DNA of 39,887 nucleotides from Methylobacterium sp. Leaf123 (lineage in GTDB: Bacteria; Pseudomonadota; Alphaproteobacteria; Rhizobiales; Beijerinckiaceae): positions 1 through 39,887 of the forward strand of contig NZ_LMNS01000014.1 of assembly GCF_001423405.1 (NCBI RefSeq). Direction: 5' to 3'. Shown here one piece after another: positions 14,555 through 22,048 of the stretch. The position numbers and the translations under genes are program-made. The first letter of the stretch is position 1, and each line of letters begins with the position of its first letter. The notes beneath the pieces are model-generated. The model was given only the letters and a program-made list of their open reading frames with translations, searched no databases and was not told the origin of the DNA.

Positions 14555-15073
14555 ATGCTCGTCGTCCTGGCCGCCAGCGTCGTCCTCGTCATGGTCACCA
14601 TCCTGGTGCTCTACGAGACGCTGCGCCTGACCTCGGAGCACCTCGCCGAGCTGCCGGTGTGGCCGCGCTGGCGCATCGTCGCCGTGGTGCTCGCAGCCTT
14701 CGCCGGGCACACGGTCGCAGTCTGGATCTACGCCGTCGCCTACTGGCTGCTCGTCCTGCGGCTCGGCCTCGGCAGCTTCATGGGCGTACCGGTGACGACG
14801 TTCGAGGATTGCCTGTTCGTCTCGGTGGTCGCCTATTCCTCGCTCGGTTATGGCGACCACGCCCCGGTCGGCCACGCCCGCCTTCTTACCGGCGTCGAGG
14901 CGCTCAACGGACTCATCCTGATCGGCTGGTCGGCCTCGTTCACCTACCTCGCCATGGAGCGTTACTGGCCACTCCACGGAAAGGCGCGTGCCCACCGTCT
15001 CGCGAAGGCCCACGCCCCGGCGGGCGGGGAGCCCGGCAGCGAACGCCTCTTCCCGCCGACGACCGGCACCTGA
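14555..15073 (+). CDS. two-TM potassium-channel-like protein
   Basis: This 172-residue protein has an N-terminal helix (2-20), a second helix (42-70), a pore loop with the K+ filter-like sequence SSLGYGDHAP (filter at about 96-101), and a final helix (about 112-133). The G-Y-G-D filter places it with Ion_trans_2 K+ channels. There is no RCK or cyclic-nucleotide domain, so gating is unclear. It could adjust membrane potential or K+ when respiration stops. A FixK-type box ends 57 nt upstream. Confidence 0.8.
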   Translation: MLVVLAASVVLVMVTILVLYETLRLTSEHLAELPVWPRWRIVAVVLAAFAGHTVAVWIYAVAYWLLVLRLGLGSFMGVPVTTFEDCLFVSVVAYSSLGYGDHAPVGHARLLTGVEALNGLILIGWSASFTYLAMERYWPLHGKARAHRLAKAHAPAGGEPGSERLFPPTTGT

Positions 15074-15085
15074 GCACCGGGGGCC

Positions 15086-15099
15086 TTGCGCTGGATCAA
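15086..15099 (+). promoter_or_regulatory. FixK/FNR-type box TTGCGCTGGATCAA
   Basis: The right half is perfect and the left half TTGCG. It ends 57 nt before the 71-aa gene at 15157. The same 14-mer occurs at 17448. Confidence 0.75.
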
Positions 15100-15156
15100 G
15101 GCCGGGCACCGCGGCCGGACCCAGGTTCCGCGCTCACCGGCAAACGGAGTCGTGCC

Positions 15157-15372
15157 ATGCGCGAGTACCTCGTCACCTTCCACAAGACCGTCCTGGACGG
15201 CAGCGGCCACGACCATCGCGTCCTGCAGCGGCAGGCGGTCGTCACCGCCCGCTCGGACATCGCCGCCGCCTACGCGGCCAAGGCGATGCTCTGCGAGGCC
15301 GACGGCGTCGTCGACTGGCGGCTGCGGGCCGATACCTGCGAGGTCGTCGAACTTGCCCGGAACGCGGCATAG
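15157..15372 (+). CDS. small protein of unknown function, 71 aa
   Basis: The protein begins MREYLVTFHKTVLDGSGHDH and ends CEVVELARNAA. It has a beta-alpha-beta look, two cysteines and no signal peptide. I do not recognise a family. It is first in an operon with the 84-aa protein and the NRAMP-related transporter, behind a FixK-type box 57 nt upstream. That spacing and the tight linkage downstream support a real gene. Confidence 0.65.
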   Translation: MREYLVTFHKTVLDGSGHDHRVLQRQAVVTARSDIAAAYAAKAMLCEADGVVDWRLRADTCEVVELARNAA

Positions 15373-15381
15373 GAGGCCGGC

Positions 15382-15636
15382 ATGAGTCACGAACTCACCG
15401 AACCCGTGCACTGGCAGGGCAGGCAATGGGCCGTCACCGGCTACGGCATCGAGGCGCTCGACGGGATGTACCACGTCCCCTTCAGCGACATCCCGAACGA
15501 TGAGGCCGCCCGGCCGGGGTGGCTGAACGACCTCTGCCGGCGCTACGGCACCGACAGCAACGACTTGGCCGCGGCCCTGAAGGTTGCGCGCTCGATCCAG
15601 GCTGCCGCGGACGGCACGTCGAAGTCGGCGGCATGA
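15382..15636 (+). CDS. small protein of unknown function, 84 aa
   Basis: This is a soluble 84-residue protein (MSHELTEPVHWQGRQWAVTG... IEALDGMYHVPFSDI) with aromatic residues in the N-half and an alanine-rich helix at the end. The family is not recognised. It starts 9 bases after the 71-aa gene with a GGAGG-like site, and its stop overlaps the transporter start (ATGA), so the three are one operon. The overlap suggests a partner role with the transporter. Confidence 0.65.
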   Translation: MSHELTEPVHWQGRQWAVTGYGIEALDGMYHVPFSDIPNDEAARPGWLNDLCRRYGTDSNDLAAALKVARSIQAAADGTSKSAA

Positions 15637-16967
15637 CCGTCGCGCCCCTTGCCGCGGCGGAGGAGGCCGACGACCCGGAGGTGCCGAGCCCTGCCGTCGG
15701 CCCTTCGAAGCCGCGCCTGATGCGGGTCCTCGGCCCCGGCCTGATCACCGGTGCCTCGGACGACGACCCCAGCGGCATCGCTACTTACGGCCAAGCGGGA
15801 GCCCAATTCGGCTACGGTCTGTGCTGGACCATGCTCTACACCCTGCCGCTGATGGCGGCGGTGCAGATGGTCTCCGCCCGGATCGGGCGCACCACCGGCC
15901 ACGGCATCGCCGGGGTGCTGCGCGAGCACTACCCGAACGGCCTACTCCAGGCCGTCGTGCCGCTTCTGCTGGCCGCAAACATTCTGAACCTCGGGGCCGA
16001 CCTCGGCGCTATGGCGGACGCGCTGAACCTGCTGCTGCCGGGCCCGCGCTGGCTCTATGTCGTGCTGTTCGCCGGCATTTGCGCCTTCATGCAGCTCGTC
16101 CTGCAGTACACGCGCTACGTCGCCGTGCTGAAATGGCTGACGCTGAGCCTGTTCGCCTATCTCGGCGTGGTAATCTTCGCCCACGTCTCCTGGTGGGACC
16201 TCGGCACGGCCCTCGCCATCCCGAAGGTTGACCTCGGCGGCGGCGGGCTGACCACGCTGGTGGCCCTCTTCGGCACCACGATCAGCCCCTACCTGTTCTT
16301 CTGGCAGGCCGCCGAGGAGGCCGAGGACCTGCACGCCTTCCCGTGCCGGCGCGACCTCCTGCACGCGCCCGAACAAGGCAGCGCCGCGCTCCACCGTATC
16401 GAGATCGACACGCTGGTCGGCATGACCTTCTCGAACCTTGTGGCGCTTGCCATCATGGTCACGGCCGCGGCGGTGCTGCACCCGCACGGCATCACCGACA
16501 TCCAGAGCTCCGCCCAGGCGGCGGAAGCCCTGCGCCCGCTGGCTGGCCCATTCTCGGCCACTGTCTTCGCCCTTGGCATCGTCGGGACCGGGCTCCTGGC
16601 GGTACCGGTGCTGGCGGGCTCTGCGGCCTACGCAATCGGCGAGGCGCGGCACTGGCCCGTCGGCTTCGGCCGGCGCCTGCTGGAGGCGCGCGCCTTCTAC
16701 GGGACGGTGGCGCTCGCAACGCTGGTGGGCATGGTCATCAGCCTGGGTGCGGTCGACCCGATCCGTGCGCTCTACTGGAGCGCAGTCGTCAACGGCGTCA
16801 TCGCGGTGCCGGTGATGGCGGTGATGATGCTGGCGGCGGCGCGCAGCGACATCATGGGCGCCTTCGCGGTGCGCGGATCCCTCAAGCTGCTCGGCTGGGT
16901 CGCCACAGCCTGCATGCTGCTCGCGGTCCTCGCCATGCTGGCGACGGCCGGGCTTCCCTTGATCTAG
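15633..16967 (+). CDS. NRAMP-related divalent-metal transporter
   Basis: This 444-residue membrane protein has about 11 helices and NRAMP-family organisation. The TM1 metal motif, DPGN in classical members, here reads DDDPSGIAT (about 43-51). The TM6 metal-binding MPH position reads ISPYLFFWQ (about 217-225), with no Met. These changes are like those of NRAMP-related branches thought to prefer metals other than Mn/Fe, for example Mg, so the substrate is open. The start at 15633 overlaps the 84-aa stop. The next operon's FixK-type box lies across its stop codon. Confidence 0.85.
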   Translation: MTVAPLAAAEEADDPEVPSPAVGPSKPRLMRVLGPGLITGASDDDPSGIATYGQAGAQFGYGLCWTMLYTLPLMAAVQMVSARIGRTTGHGIAGVLREHYPNGLLQAVVPLLLAANILNLGADLGAMADALNLLLPGPRWLYVVLFAGICAFMQLVLQYTRYVAVLKWLTLSLFAYLGVVIFAHVSWWDLGTALAIPKVDLGGGGLTTLVALFGTTISPYLFFWQAAEEAEDLHAFPCRRDLLHAPEQGSAALHRIEIDTLVGMTFSNLVALAIMVTAAAVLHPHGITDIQSSAQAAEALRPLAGPFSATVFALGIVGTGLLAVPVLAGSAAYAIGEARHWPVGFGRRLLEARAFYGTVALATLVGMVISLGAVDPIRALYWSAVVNGVIAVPVMAVMMLAAARSDIMGAFAVRGSLKLLGWVATACMLLAVLAMLATAGLPLI

Positions 16968-16972
16968 CGCAA
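16959..16972 (+). promoter_or_regulatory. FixK/FNR-type box TTGATCTAGCGCAA
   Basis: It overlaps the transporter's TAG stop (16965-16967) and ends 60 nt before the receiver-like gene at 17033. Confidence 0.7.
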
Positions 16973-17032
16973 CGCGAGCCTGCCCGTCCGCTCCATCCTG
17001 GCTCCATCGCAGCCGAGGATAGGAAACAGGCG

Positions 17033-17485
17033 ATGGAGAGCGGAAGAGAAGAACGGCCGGTCGTCCTCGTCGCGGAGCCGCAGGCACTGCCAGGCATGTG
17101 GCTGGAGGACGTCCTGACCGAAGCCGGCTGCGCCGTCAGCGGGCCCTACGGCACCTGCCAGGACGCGGCAGAGAGCCTGGACCGAAAGCTGCCGGACTTC
17201 GCCGTCGTCAGCGTCGACCTGAACCAGGGACCCTGCTTTCCGCTCGCCTGCGCACTGCGCCGCCGCGGCGTCCCCTTCGCGCTGATCTCCGGCAACGCAC
17301 GCGTTCCTGTCGCCTTCTCGGACGTGCCGCGGTTCGACCGGCTGTTCGATGCCCAGGACATGGTCTCTGCCGTAAGCGCCCGTTGCGCAGCCCCGGGCTG
17401 CCCCCGCGCCTGCCCGATGCTGGGCCGGATCGCGGCCGGCGAAGCCGTTGCGCTGGATCAATGTCCGACCGCCTGCCGGGCGTAA
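17033..17485 (+). CDS. divergent receiver-domain protein with Cys-rich tail
   Basis: This 150-residue protein begins with a response-regulator-like fold. VVLVAEP stands where the acidic pocket should be, an Asp is at the phospho-acceptor site (SVDLNQG, Asp62), and a Ser is at the switch (LISGNA, Ser86). The invariant Lys (KPF) is missing, so normal phosphorylation chemistry is doubtful. The last 35 residues hold cysteines in C-x4-C-x3-C and C-x3-C patterns (CAAPGCPRAC, QCPTACRA), which could bind metal or sense redox. There is no output domain. The FixK-type box for the next gene lies inside its 3' end. Confidence 0.7.
   Translation: MESGREERPVVLVAEPQALPGMWLEDVLTEAGCAVSGPYGTCQDAAESLDRKLPDFAVVSVDLNQGPCFPLACALRRRGVPFALISGNARVPVAFSDVPRFDRLFDAQDMVSAVSARCAAPGCPRACPMLGRIAAGEAVALDQCPTACRA
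17448..17461 (+). promoter_or_regulatory. FixK/FNR-type box TTGCGCTGGATCAA
   Basis: It lies inside the 3' end of the receiver-like gene, where it encodes part of AVALDQC, and ends 73 nt before the BON-domain gene at 17535. Confidence 0.7.
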
Positions 17486-17534
17486 GCGTCGGCTTCGGCC
17501 AGGCGCGACCTGGATCAAATCGAGGAGACGGACG

Positions 17535-18182
17535 ATGAGCGACAAGCTGATCCGCCAGAACATCATCGACGAACTTGACTTCGACCCGAGCCTCGATGCG
17601 GCTAACATCGGCGTCGCCGTGGAGAACGGCATCGTCACGCTCACTGGCCACGTCGGCAGCTTCACGGAGCGCGTCGCCGCCGAGAAGGCCGCCCAGAAGG
17701 TGCGCGGCGTGCGCGGCGTGGTCGAGGAGATCAAGGTGCGCTTCGGCGGGGAGACGCCGCCGCGCGACGAGGACATCGCCCAGCGCGCGGTGCAGATGCT
17801 CGACTGGTCGGCGACGGTGCCCAAGGGCGCCGTGCAGGTGAAGGTCCAGAACGGCTGGGTGACGCTCTCCGGCAAGGTCGACTGGCAGTACCAGAAGGAG
17901 GAGGCCTACCGGTCGATCCGACGGCTCGCGGGCGTGTCCGGCATCATGAACACCATCGAGGTGACGCCCAAGGCGAGTGCGCCCGATGTGCGCGCGAAGA
18001 TCATGGCCGCGCTCAAGCGCAACGCCGAGCTTGAAGCCGACGCCATCAGGGTGACGGTGAAGGATGCAAAGGTCGTCCTGGAGGGCAAGGTGAACGCTTG
18101 GTACGAGCGCCGCCTTGCCGAAAACGCTGCCTGGTCGGCTCCAGGGGTGCGCGTCGTCGAGGACCACCTGACGCTGGGCTGA
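17535..18182 (+). CDS. cytosolic triple-BON-domain protein
   Basis: This 215-residue protein has three BON modules (about 5-70, 75-145 and 148-215), each with the VxVxNGxVTLxGxV core: VAVENGIVTLTGHV, VKVQNGWVTLSGKV and VTVKDAKVVLEGKV. Most BON proteins are exported and bind membranes, but this one has no signal peptide. It is a close paralogue of the gene at 22049, sharing AAWSAPGVR and a DxLTL end. It begins behind a GAGGAGA site, 73 nt after a FixK-type box, and is followed by a USP in the same direction. Confidence 0.9.
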   Translation: MSDKLIRQNIIDELDFDPSLDAANIGVAVENGIVTLTGHVGSFTERVAAEKAAQKVRGVRGVVEEIKVRFGGETPPRDEDIAQRAVQMLDWSATVPKGAVQVKVQNGWVTLSGKVDWQYQKEEAYRSIRRLAGVSGIMNTIEVTPKASAPDVRAKIMAALKRNAELEADAIRVTVKDAKVVLEGKVNAWYERRLAENAAWSAPGVRVVEDHLTLG

Positions 18183-18268
18183 GCCCGGCTGAGCCGGCGA
18201 GGCCGCGAGCCTCACCCGTCTAGTTAGCATCCTCGCGGCCCGTTACCGCGCACATGGCGGAGACTCCT

Positions 18269-19078
18269 ATGTCCTACGCAAGCATCATGGTGGCGGTCGA
18301 CCTCGGCGAGCATGCACGCGACCGCGTCCACCTCGCTGGCCACCTGGCCGACGACTTTCATGCCCGCCTGATCGGCGTCGCGGCGGAAACGCCGGCCTAT
18401 GAGGCCGCCCCGGTCGGCCCGACGCTGGGGAGTGCGTACTTCCTCCCCTTGGTCCAGGAAGCCGTCCTTAACGACCTCAGGATGGCCCAAAAGGCGTTCA
18501 CGGACGCCGCTGGGGAGCGAAGCCGAGTCGAGTGGCGCTCGAACCTCGATTTTCCGCTCGCATTCCTGACCCGTCAATCGGCCGCCGCCGACCTGTTGAT
18601 CGTCGGCCGTGACAATGAGGTCAGCCCGCTCATGTCGGTCGATCCCGGAGATGCACTGATGCAGGTTGGCCTGCCGTTGCTGGTCGTCCCGCCCAAGGTC
18701 GATCACCTCGACGCCAAGCGTGTCGCAGTCGCCTGGAAGGACACCCGCGAGGCACGCCGCGCCGTCCGTGACGCGCTTCCCTTCCTGAAGCGCGCCTCCC
18801 AGGTCGTGGTGATCTCCGTCGACGACGGGAATGGGGCGGACGACACCCGGGACGTCATCGGCCTGCTGCAGGCACACGACGTCTACGCCACCGCGGTCCA
18901 CAAAGACGCCTATGGCGCCACGACCGCGGATGCGTTGATCGAGGCGGCCTCCGAGCAAGCCGCCGATCTCATCGTGGCGGGTGGCTACGGCCACGGCCGG
19001 CTGCGCGAGTGGGCGTTCGGGGGCGTCACCCGGGACCTTCTCGCCGGCTGCCCAGTCTGCTGCCTGATGAGCCATTGA
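18269..19078 (+). CDS. universal stress protein, tandem UspA domains
   Basis: This 269-residue protein starts MSYASIMVAVDLGEHARDRV. The second domain carries GGYGHGRLREWAFGGVT and the shared CCLMSH end. The first domain's equivalent loop (VVGRDNEVSPL) is degenerate, so ATP is probably bound mainly by the second domain. The start at 18269 has GGAG nearby; an in-frame ATG at 18254 is the alternative. No FixK-type box lies in the 86-base gap before it, so it probably reads through from the BON gene. Confidence 0.9.
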   Translation: MSYASIMVAVDLGEHARDRVHLAGHLADDFHARLIGVAAETPAYEAAPVGPTLGSAYFLPLVQEAVLNDLRMAQKAFTDAAGERSRVEWRSNLDFPLAFLTRQSAAADLLIVGRDNEVSPLMSVDPGDALMQVGLPLLVVPPKVDHLDAKRVAVAWKDTREARRAVRDALPFLKRASQVVVISVDDGNGADDTRDVIGLLQAHDVYATAVHKDAYGATTADALIEAASEQAADLIVAGGYGHGRLREWAFGGVTRDLLAGCPVCCLMSH

Positions 19079-19354
19079 ATGCCCGGCACTTTACCTAAGG
19101 CGAAGGCATCCACGGCCTTCTTGATCCTCGTTTTGGTCACATCGGTGGCGTCGGCCGTCCAAGCGCAGGAACCGGCTCGTTCACCGGATGCGAAGGGCAC
19201 CTTCGTCGAGCCCGTGAACGCGCCGCACCTCCACTGTTCGGGCGCCTGCTTGAAGAGCGGCACCCTGCAATGGTTCTGCAAGCCTGGGCAGACCTGTAGC
19301 CTGGACTGCGGCACGGCGCCTCCGCACATGCATTGTCACAACCCGCGGCGGTGA
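19079..19354 (+). CDS. small exported Cys/His-rich protein
   Basis: This 91-residue protein has a signal peptide (hydrophobic core AFLILVLVTSVASA, cleavage near VQAQ). Its mature part has six cysteines and five histidines in motifs such as HLHCSGACLKSG, CKPGQTCSLDC and HMHCHNPRR. It could bind metal or hold disulphides in the periplasm. It starts immediately after the USP stop, so it is probably co-transcribed and translationally coupled. I do not recognise the family. Confidence 0.6.
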   Translation: MPGTLPKAKASTAFLILVLVTSVASAVQAQEPARSPDAKGTFVEPVNAPHLHCSGACLKSGTLQWFCKPGQTCSLDCGTAPPHMHCHNPRR

Positions 19355-19419
19355 GCGTGGAAGTCGCCTCGGCTCGTCCTTGCGCAGCTTTTACTCTTCT
19401 TCCTTGCAGGTTCGGTGCC

Positions 19420-19777
19420 TCAGTGGGCCAGGAGCACCGGGATGCGAGCGTGCTCGATGACGTGGCGGGTGACACCGCCGAGCAGGACCTCCCGCACGCG
19501 GCTGAGGGTGTAGGCTCCCATGGCCAGCAGGGAGGCGTGCCGTCGCACGACCTCGGCGAGGATGGGGGCGCCGACCGAGATCCCGTCCTCGGTAGCCAGG
19601 GTGGCGGCCTCCTCCACGATTCCGTGCCAGCGCAGGTAGGCGCACAGCTCGGCCGCTCGCCATGAAGCGGACGGCGATGTGGGCGTGCAAACGCCGGCCG
19701 AGGCGCAGGGCTGCATCAAGCCGGCGCGTGGCATCGACGCCGGGGGCGGTGGGAACGAGGAGGCAGCGCAGGAACAT
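19420..19777 (-). pseudogene. universal stress protein remnant
   Basis: A start fragment, MFLRCLLVPTAPGVDATRRL through AHIAVRFMAS, shifts frame near 19655. It continues as AAELCAYLRWHGIVEEAATL, then LLAMGAYTLSRVREVLLGGV and the end IPVLLAH. The pieces give a UspA start and a UspA end, but only about 119 codons remain where its intact tandem neighbours have about 270. The gene may have been a short single-domain or a tandem USP with a central deletion; either way the frameshift breaks it. Confidence 0.75.
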
Positions 19778-19792
19778 CAGGGGTCTCCTCGC

Positions 19793-20119
19793 TCAGCGTT
19801 CCAGGAACTTGAGCTAGGCGATCAGGGCCTCGGCCTGGTCCGGGCCGAAGCGGAACTCGGGGATGCTCGGTGCGGATGCCCTCCGCGAGCGCCTCGTCGA
19901 GATCCTCGACCGGGTAGCGCGTGTGCAGTTCCCGGAAAGGCGGCGCCTCTCTTTGAGCGGGCTGGCCCCGACCCGCCCGACGGCATGGCATCGAGCGCAT
20001 TTGGCCCGGGCGAGGATCACGCCCTGCTTGACCTGTCGGTCCCAGGGCATACGCCAGGACGGAGAGGAGGCCAGGAAGTACGGCCAGCGCGCCGGACGCG
20101 AGGATTTTGCCGGGCGCAT
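19793..20119 (-). pseudogene. c-type cytochrome gene broken by two frameshifts and a stop
   Basis: From ATG at 20119 the sequence runs to a haem motif, CARCHAVGRVGASPLKE. It then changes frame to APPFRELHTRYPVEDLDEA, and changes again to IPEFRFGPDQAEALIA before a TAG where a Tyr codon is expected, with LKFLER beyond. The intact paralogue at 34858 has the same order (CARCHALGPRGASPMREAPPF, ... AYLKALRR). The second shift removes the expected axial Met (PAMPDF in the paralogue). Its start overlaps the stop of the USP at 20119, exactly as in the intact pair. Confidence 0.85.
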
Positions 20120-20934
20120 CAGTGACTCATCAGGCAGCAGACAGGGGTCGTCCGCAGGACGTCGCGGGTGGCGCCGCCGAACATCCACTCACGGAGGCGG
20201 GAATGGCCGTAGGCACCCATCACGACGAGGTCCGCCTCCTCGCGTCTCGCGAATTGGAGGATCTCGTCCGCGGCGCCGATTTCCGGGCTCCGCAGCAGGT
20301 GCGTGGCGACGGTGACGCCGTGACCGGACAGGTAGGCGGCCAAGTCCTCGGTGCCCTCGCGACTGGCGTCGGGGCCGACGACGGCGACGTGAACCTCGTC
20401 GGCGCGGGTCAGGAACGGCAGCGCGTCGTGAACGGCCCGGCGCGCCTCGCGCGTGTCCTTCCAGGCCACCACGATGCGCCTGGCCACGAGGCGCTCGATG
20501 CCGGGCGGAACCACGAGCACCGGACGCCCCACTTCCATCAACAAGGTCCCGGTCGGTACCGCCATAAGACCTGGGTCGCCGTCGGCCGGGCCTTGCCGGC
20601 CGACGACCACGACGTCGGCGGCGCGCGCCTGCTTGTCGAGATAGGCCAGCGGATCGGCGCGGGCGGAGCGCCACTCCGTCCGGGGTGCCTGCCCGGCCTC
20701 GCGCTCGAACAGGGCCCTGGCCTCCGCCAGTTGCTCGTCCGCCAGGCGCTCCTCAGCCGCCCAGACACGCTCGACCTCCAGCATGTCGCCCACCGGCATC
20801 GGACCGAGGATCGGGCGCGCGGCGACGCCAGTCAGCCTGGCCTCGAACTGTTCGGCAAGATCCGCCGCCATTTGCACCCGATCCGCCGCAGCGGCGCCGA
20901 GATCGACCGAGACCATGATGTTGGAGATCCTCAT
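20119..20934 (-). CDS. universal stress protein, tandem UspA domains
   Basis: This 271-residue protein starts MRISNIMVSVDLGAAAADRV. The second domain has VVMGAYGHSRLREWMFGGAT and the shared CCLMSH end. It is the closest relative in the window of the USP at 35187, and both are followed by a cytochrome c gene overlapping the stop by ATGA. Here that partner is broken. A FixK-type box lies 66 nt upstream of the start at 20934. Confidence 0.92.
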   Translation of the reverse strand: MRISNIMVSVDLGAAAADRVQMAADLAEQFEARLTGVAARPILGPMPVGDMLEVERVWAAEERLADEQLAEARALFEREAGQAPRTEWRSARADPLAYLDKQARAADVVVVGRQGPADGDPGLMAVPTGTLLMEVGRPVLVVPPGIERLVARRIVVAWKDTREARRAVHDALPFLTRADEVHVAVVGPDASREGTEDLAAYLSGHGVTVATHLLRSPEIGAADEILQFARREEADLVVMGAYGHSRLREWMFGGATRDVLRTTPVCCLMSH

Positions 20935-21000
20935 GACAGCCTCCCGCCGTTGGGCTCGCCGGCCTGACGAGGCATCCTGCGCACGTCGGCGGAACGAACC

Positions 21001-21014
21001 TTGATCCACCTCAA
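21001..21014 (-). promoter_or_regulatory. FixK/FNR-type box TTGATCCACCTCAA
   Basis: It is identical to the box before Hsp20 (9984) and lies 66 nt upstream of the leftward USP. It is also 41 nt downstream of the alcohol dehydrogenase stop. Confidence 0.75.
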
Positions 21015-21055
21015 GGGTGAGCGGGGCGCCGTCCACCGGAGCCGGACGAACCGAT

Positions 21056-22039
21056 TCAGGGGACGAGGACGGCCGCGCCTTGAAGAACCCCGCAGCGGTG
21101 GGCTGCGATGGCCGCATTGGCCTGGGTGAGCGGGAAGGTGCGCGTGCGGGTGACGATGCCGGCTTGCGGCACGGTCGCGAAGAACGAGCGCGCGTCCTCG
21201 CGGGTCAGGTTCGCCACCGAAAGCACGGCACGTTCGCCCCAGAGCAGGTCGTAGGAAAAGGCGGGTATATCGCTCATGTGGATGCCGCCGCAGACCACCC
21301 GGCCTCCCTTGCGCACCGCCCTCAAGGCCGCGGGCACCAGCCTCCCGTCGGGGGCGAAGATGAGGGCGCCGTCGAGCGGCTCGGGGGGCGGGCCATCCGA
21401 GTCCCCCGCCCATTCCGCTCCCAGCGTGCGGGCGAAGGCCTGCGCCTCCCGGTCGCCTGGCCGCGTGAAGGCGAACACGCGCCGCCCCTGCCAGCGGCAG
21501 ACCTGCGCGACGATGTGGGCCGCCGCCCCGAAGCCGTAGAGCCCGACTGTCCCGGCCTCCCCGGCCATCCGCAACGTGCGCCAGCCGATCAGACCGGCGC
21601 AGAGGAGCGGCGCCGTCGCCACCGGGTCGAGTGTAGGGCCGAGAGGGATGGTGAAGGCGGCCTCGGCGACGAGGTGGCTCGCGAAGCCGCCGTCGCGCGT
21701 GCAGCCGGTGAAGCCGGGCGCGTCGCAGAGGTTCTCGCGGCCGGTCGCGCAGTAGCCGCAGCGGCCGCAGGCGTGCCCGAGCCAGGGCACGCCGACCCTG
21801 GCACCCGGCAGAGGCGAGGCCACGCCCGCACCGGCCGCCTCCACGATGCCGACGACCTCGTGGCCTGGCACGATGGGGTAGACGGCCTGGGGCAGCTCCC
21901 CGTCGATGACGTGGAGGTCGGTCCGGCAGACTGCACAAGCCTCGACCCGGATGCGGACCTCGCCTGGCCCGGGCTCCGGGTCCGGCCGCTCCTCCGCCAC
22001 GAGGGGACCGCCGACCGCCGCTAGGACCATCGCGATCAT
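21056..22039 (-). CDS. zinc-dependent alcohol dehydrogenase
   Basis: This 327-residue medium-chain dehydrogenase has the catalytic zinc site C-x-T-D (CRTDLHV) and GHEVVG. Four structural-zinc cysteines (CGRCGYCATGRENLC) and an NAD(P)-binding GFGAAAHI are also present. It would interconvert an alcohol and aldehyde, here plausibly to re-oxidise NADH when oxygen is scarce. It starts 9 bases after the triple-BON stop, so the two form one operon. Substrate cannot be told. An ATG three codons in (22030) is possible. Confidence 0.88.
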   Translation of the reverse strand: MIAMVLAAVGGPLVAEERPDPEPGPGEVRIRVEACAVCRTDLHVIDGELPQAVYPIVPGHEVVGIVEAAGAGVASPLPGARVGVPWLGHACGRCGYCATGRENLCDAPGFTGCTRDGGFASHLVAEAAFTIPLGPTLDPVATAPLLCAGLIGWRTLRMAGEAGTVGLYGFGAAAHIVAQVCRWQGRRVFAFTRPGDREAQAFARTLGAEWAGDSDGPPPEPLDGALIFAPDGRLVPAALRAVRKGGRVVCGGIHMSDIPAFSYDLLWGERAVLSVANLTREDARSFFATVPQAGIVTRTRTFPLTQANAAIAAHRCGVLQGAAVLVP

Positions 22040-22048
22040 CGCCGAACC

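Noticed and set aside
17505..17518. GCGACCTGGATCAA as a second box before the BON gene
   Set aside because: Only one half-site matches and it ends 16 nt before the start codon, too near for a promoter site; the box at 17448 is better placed.
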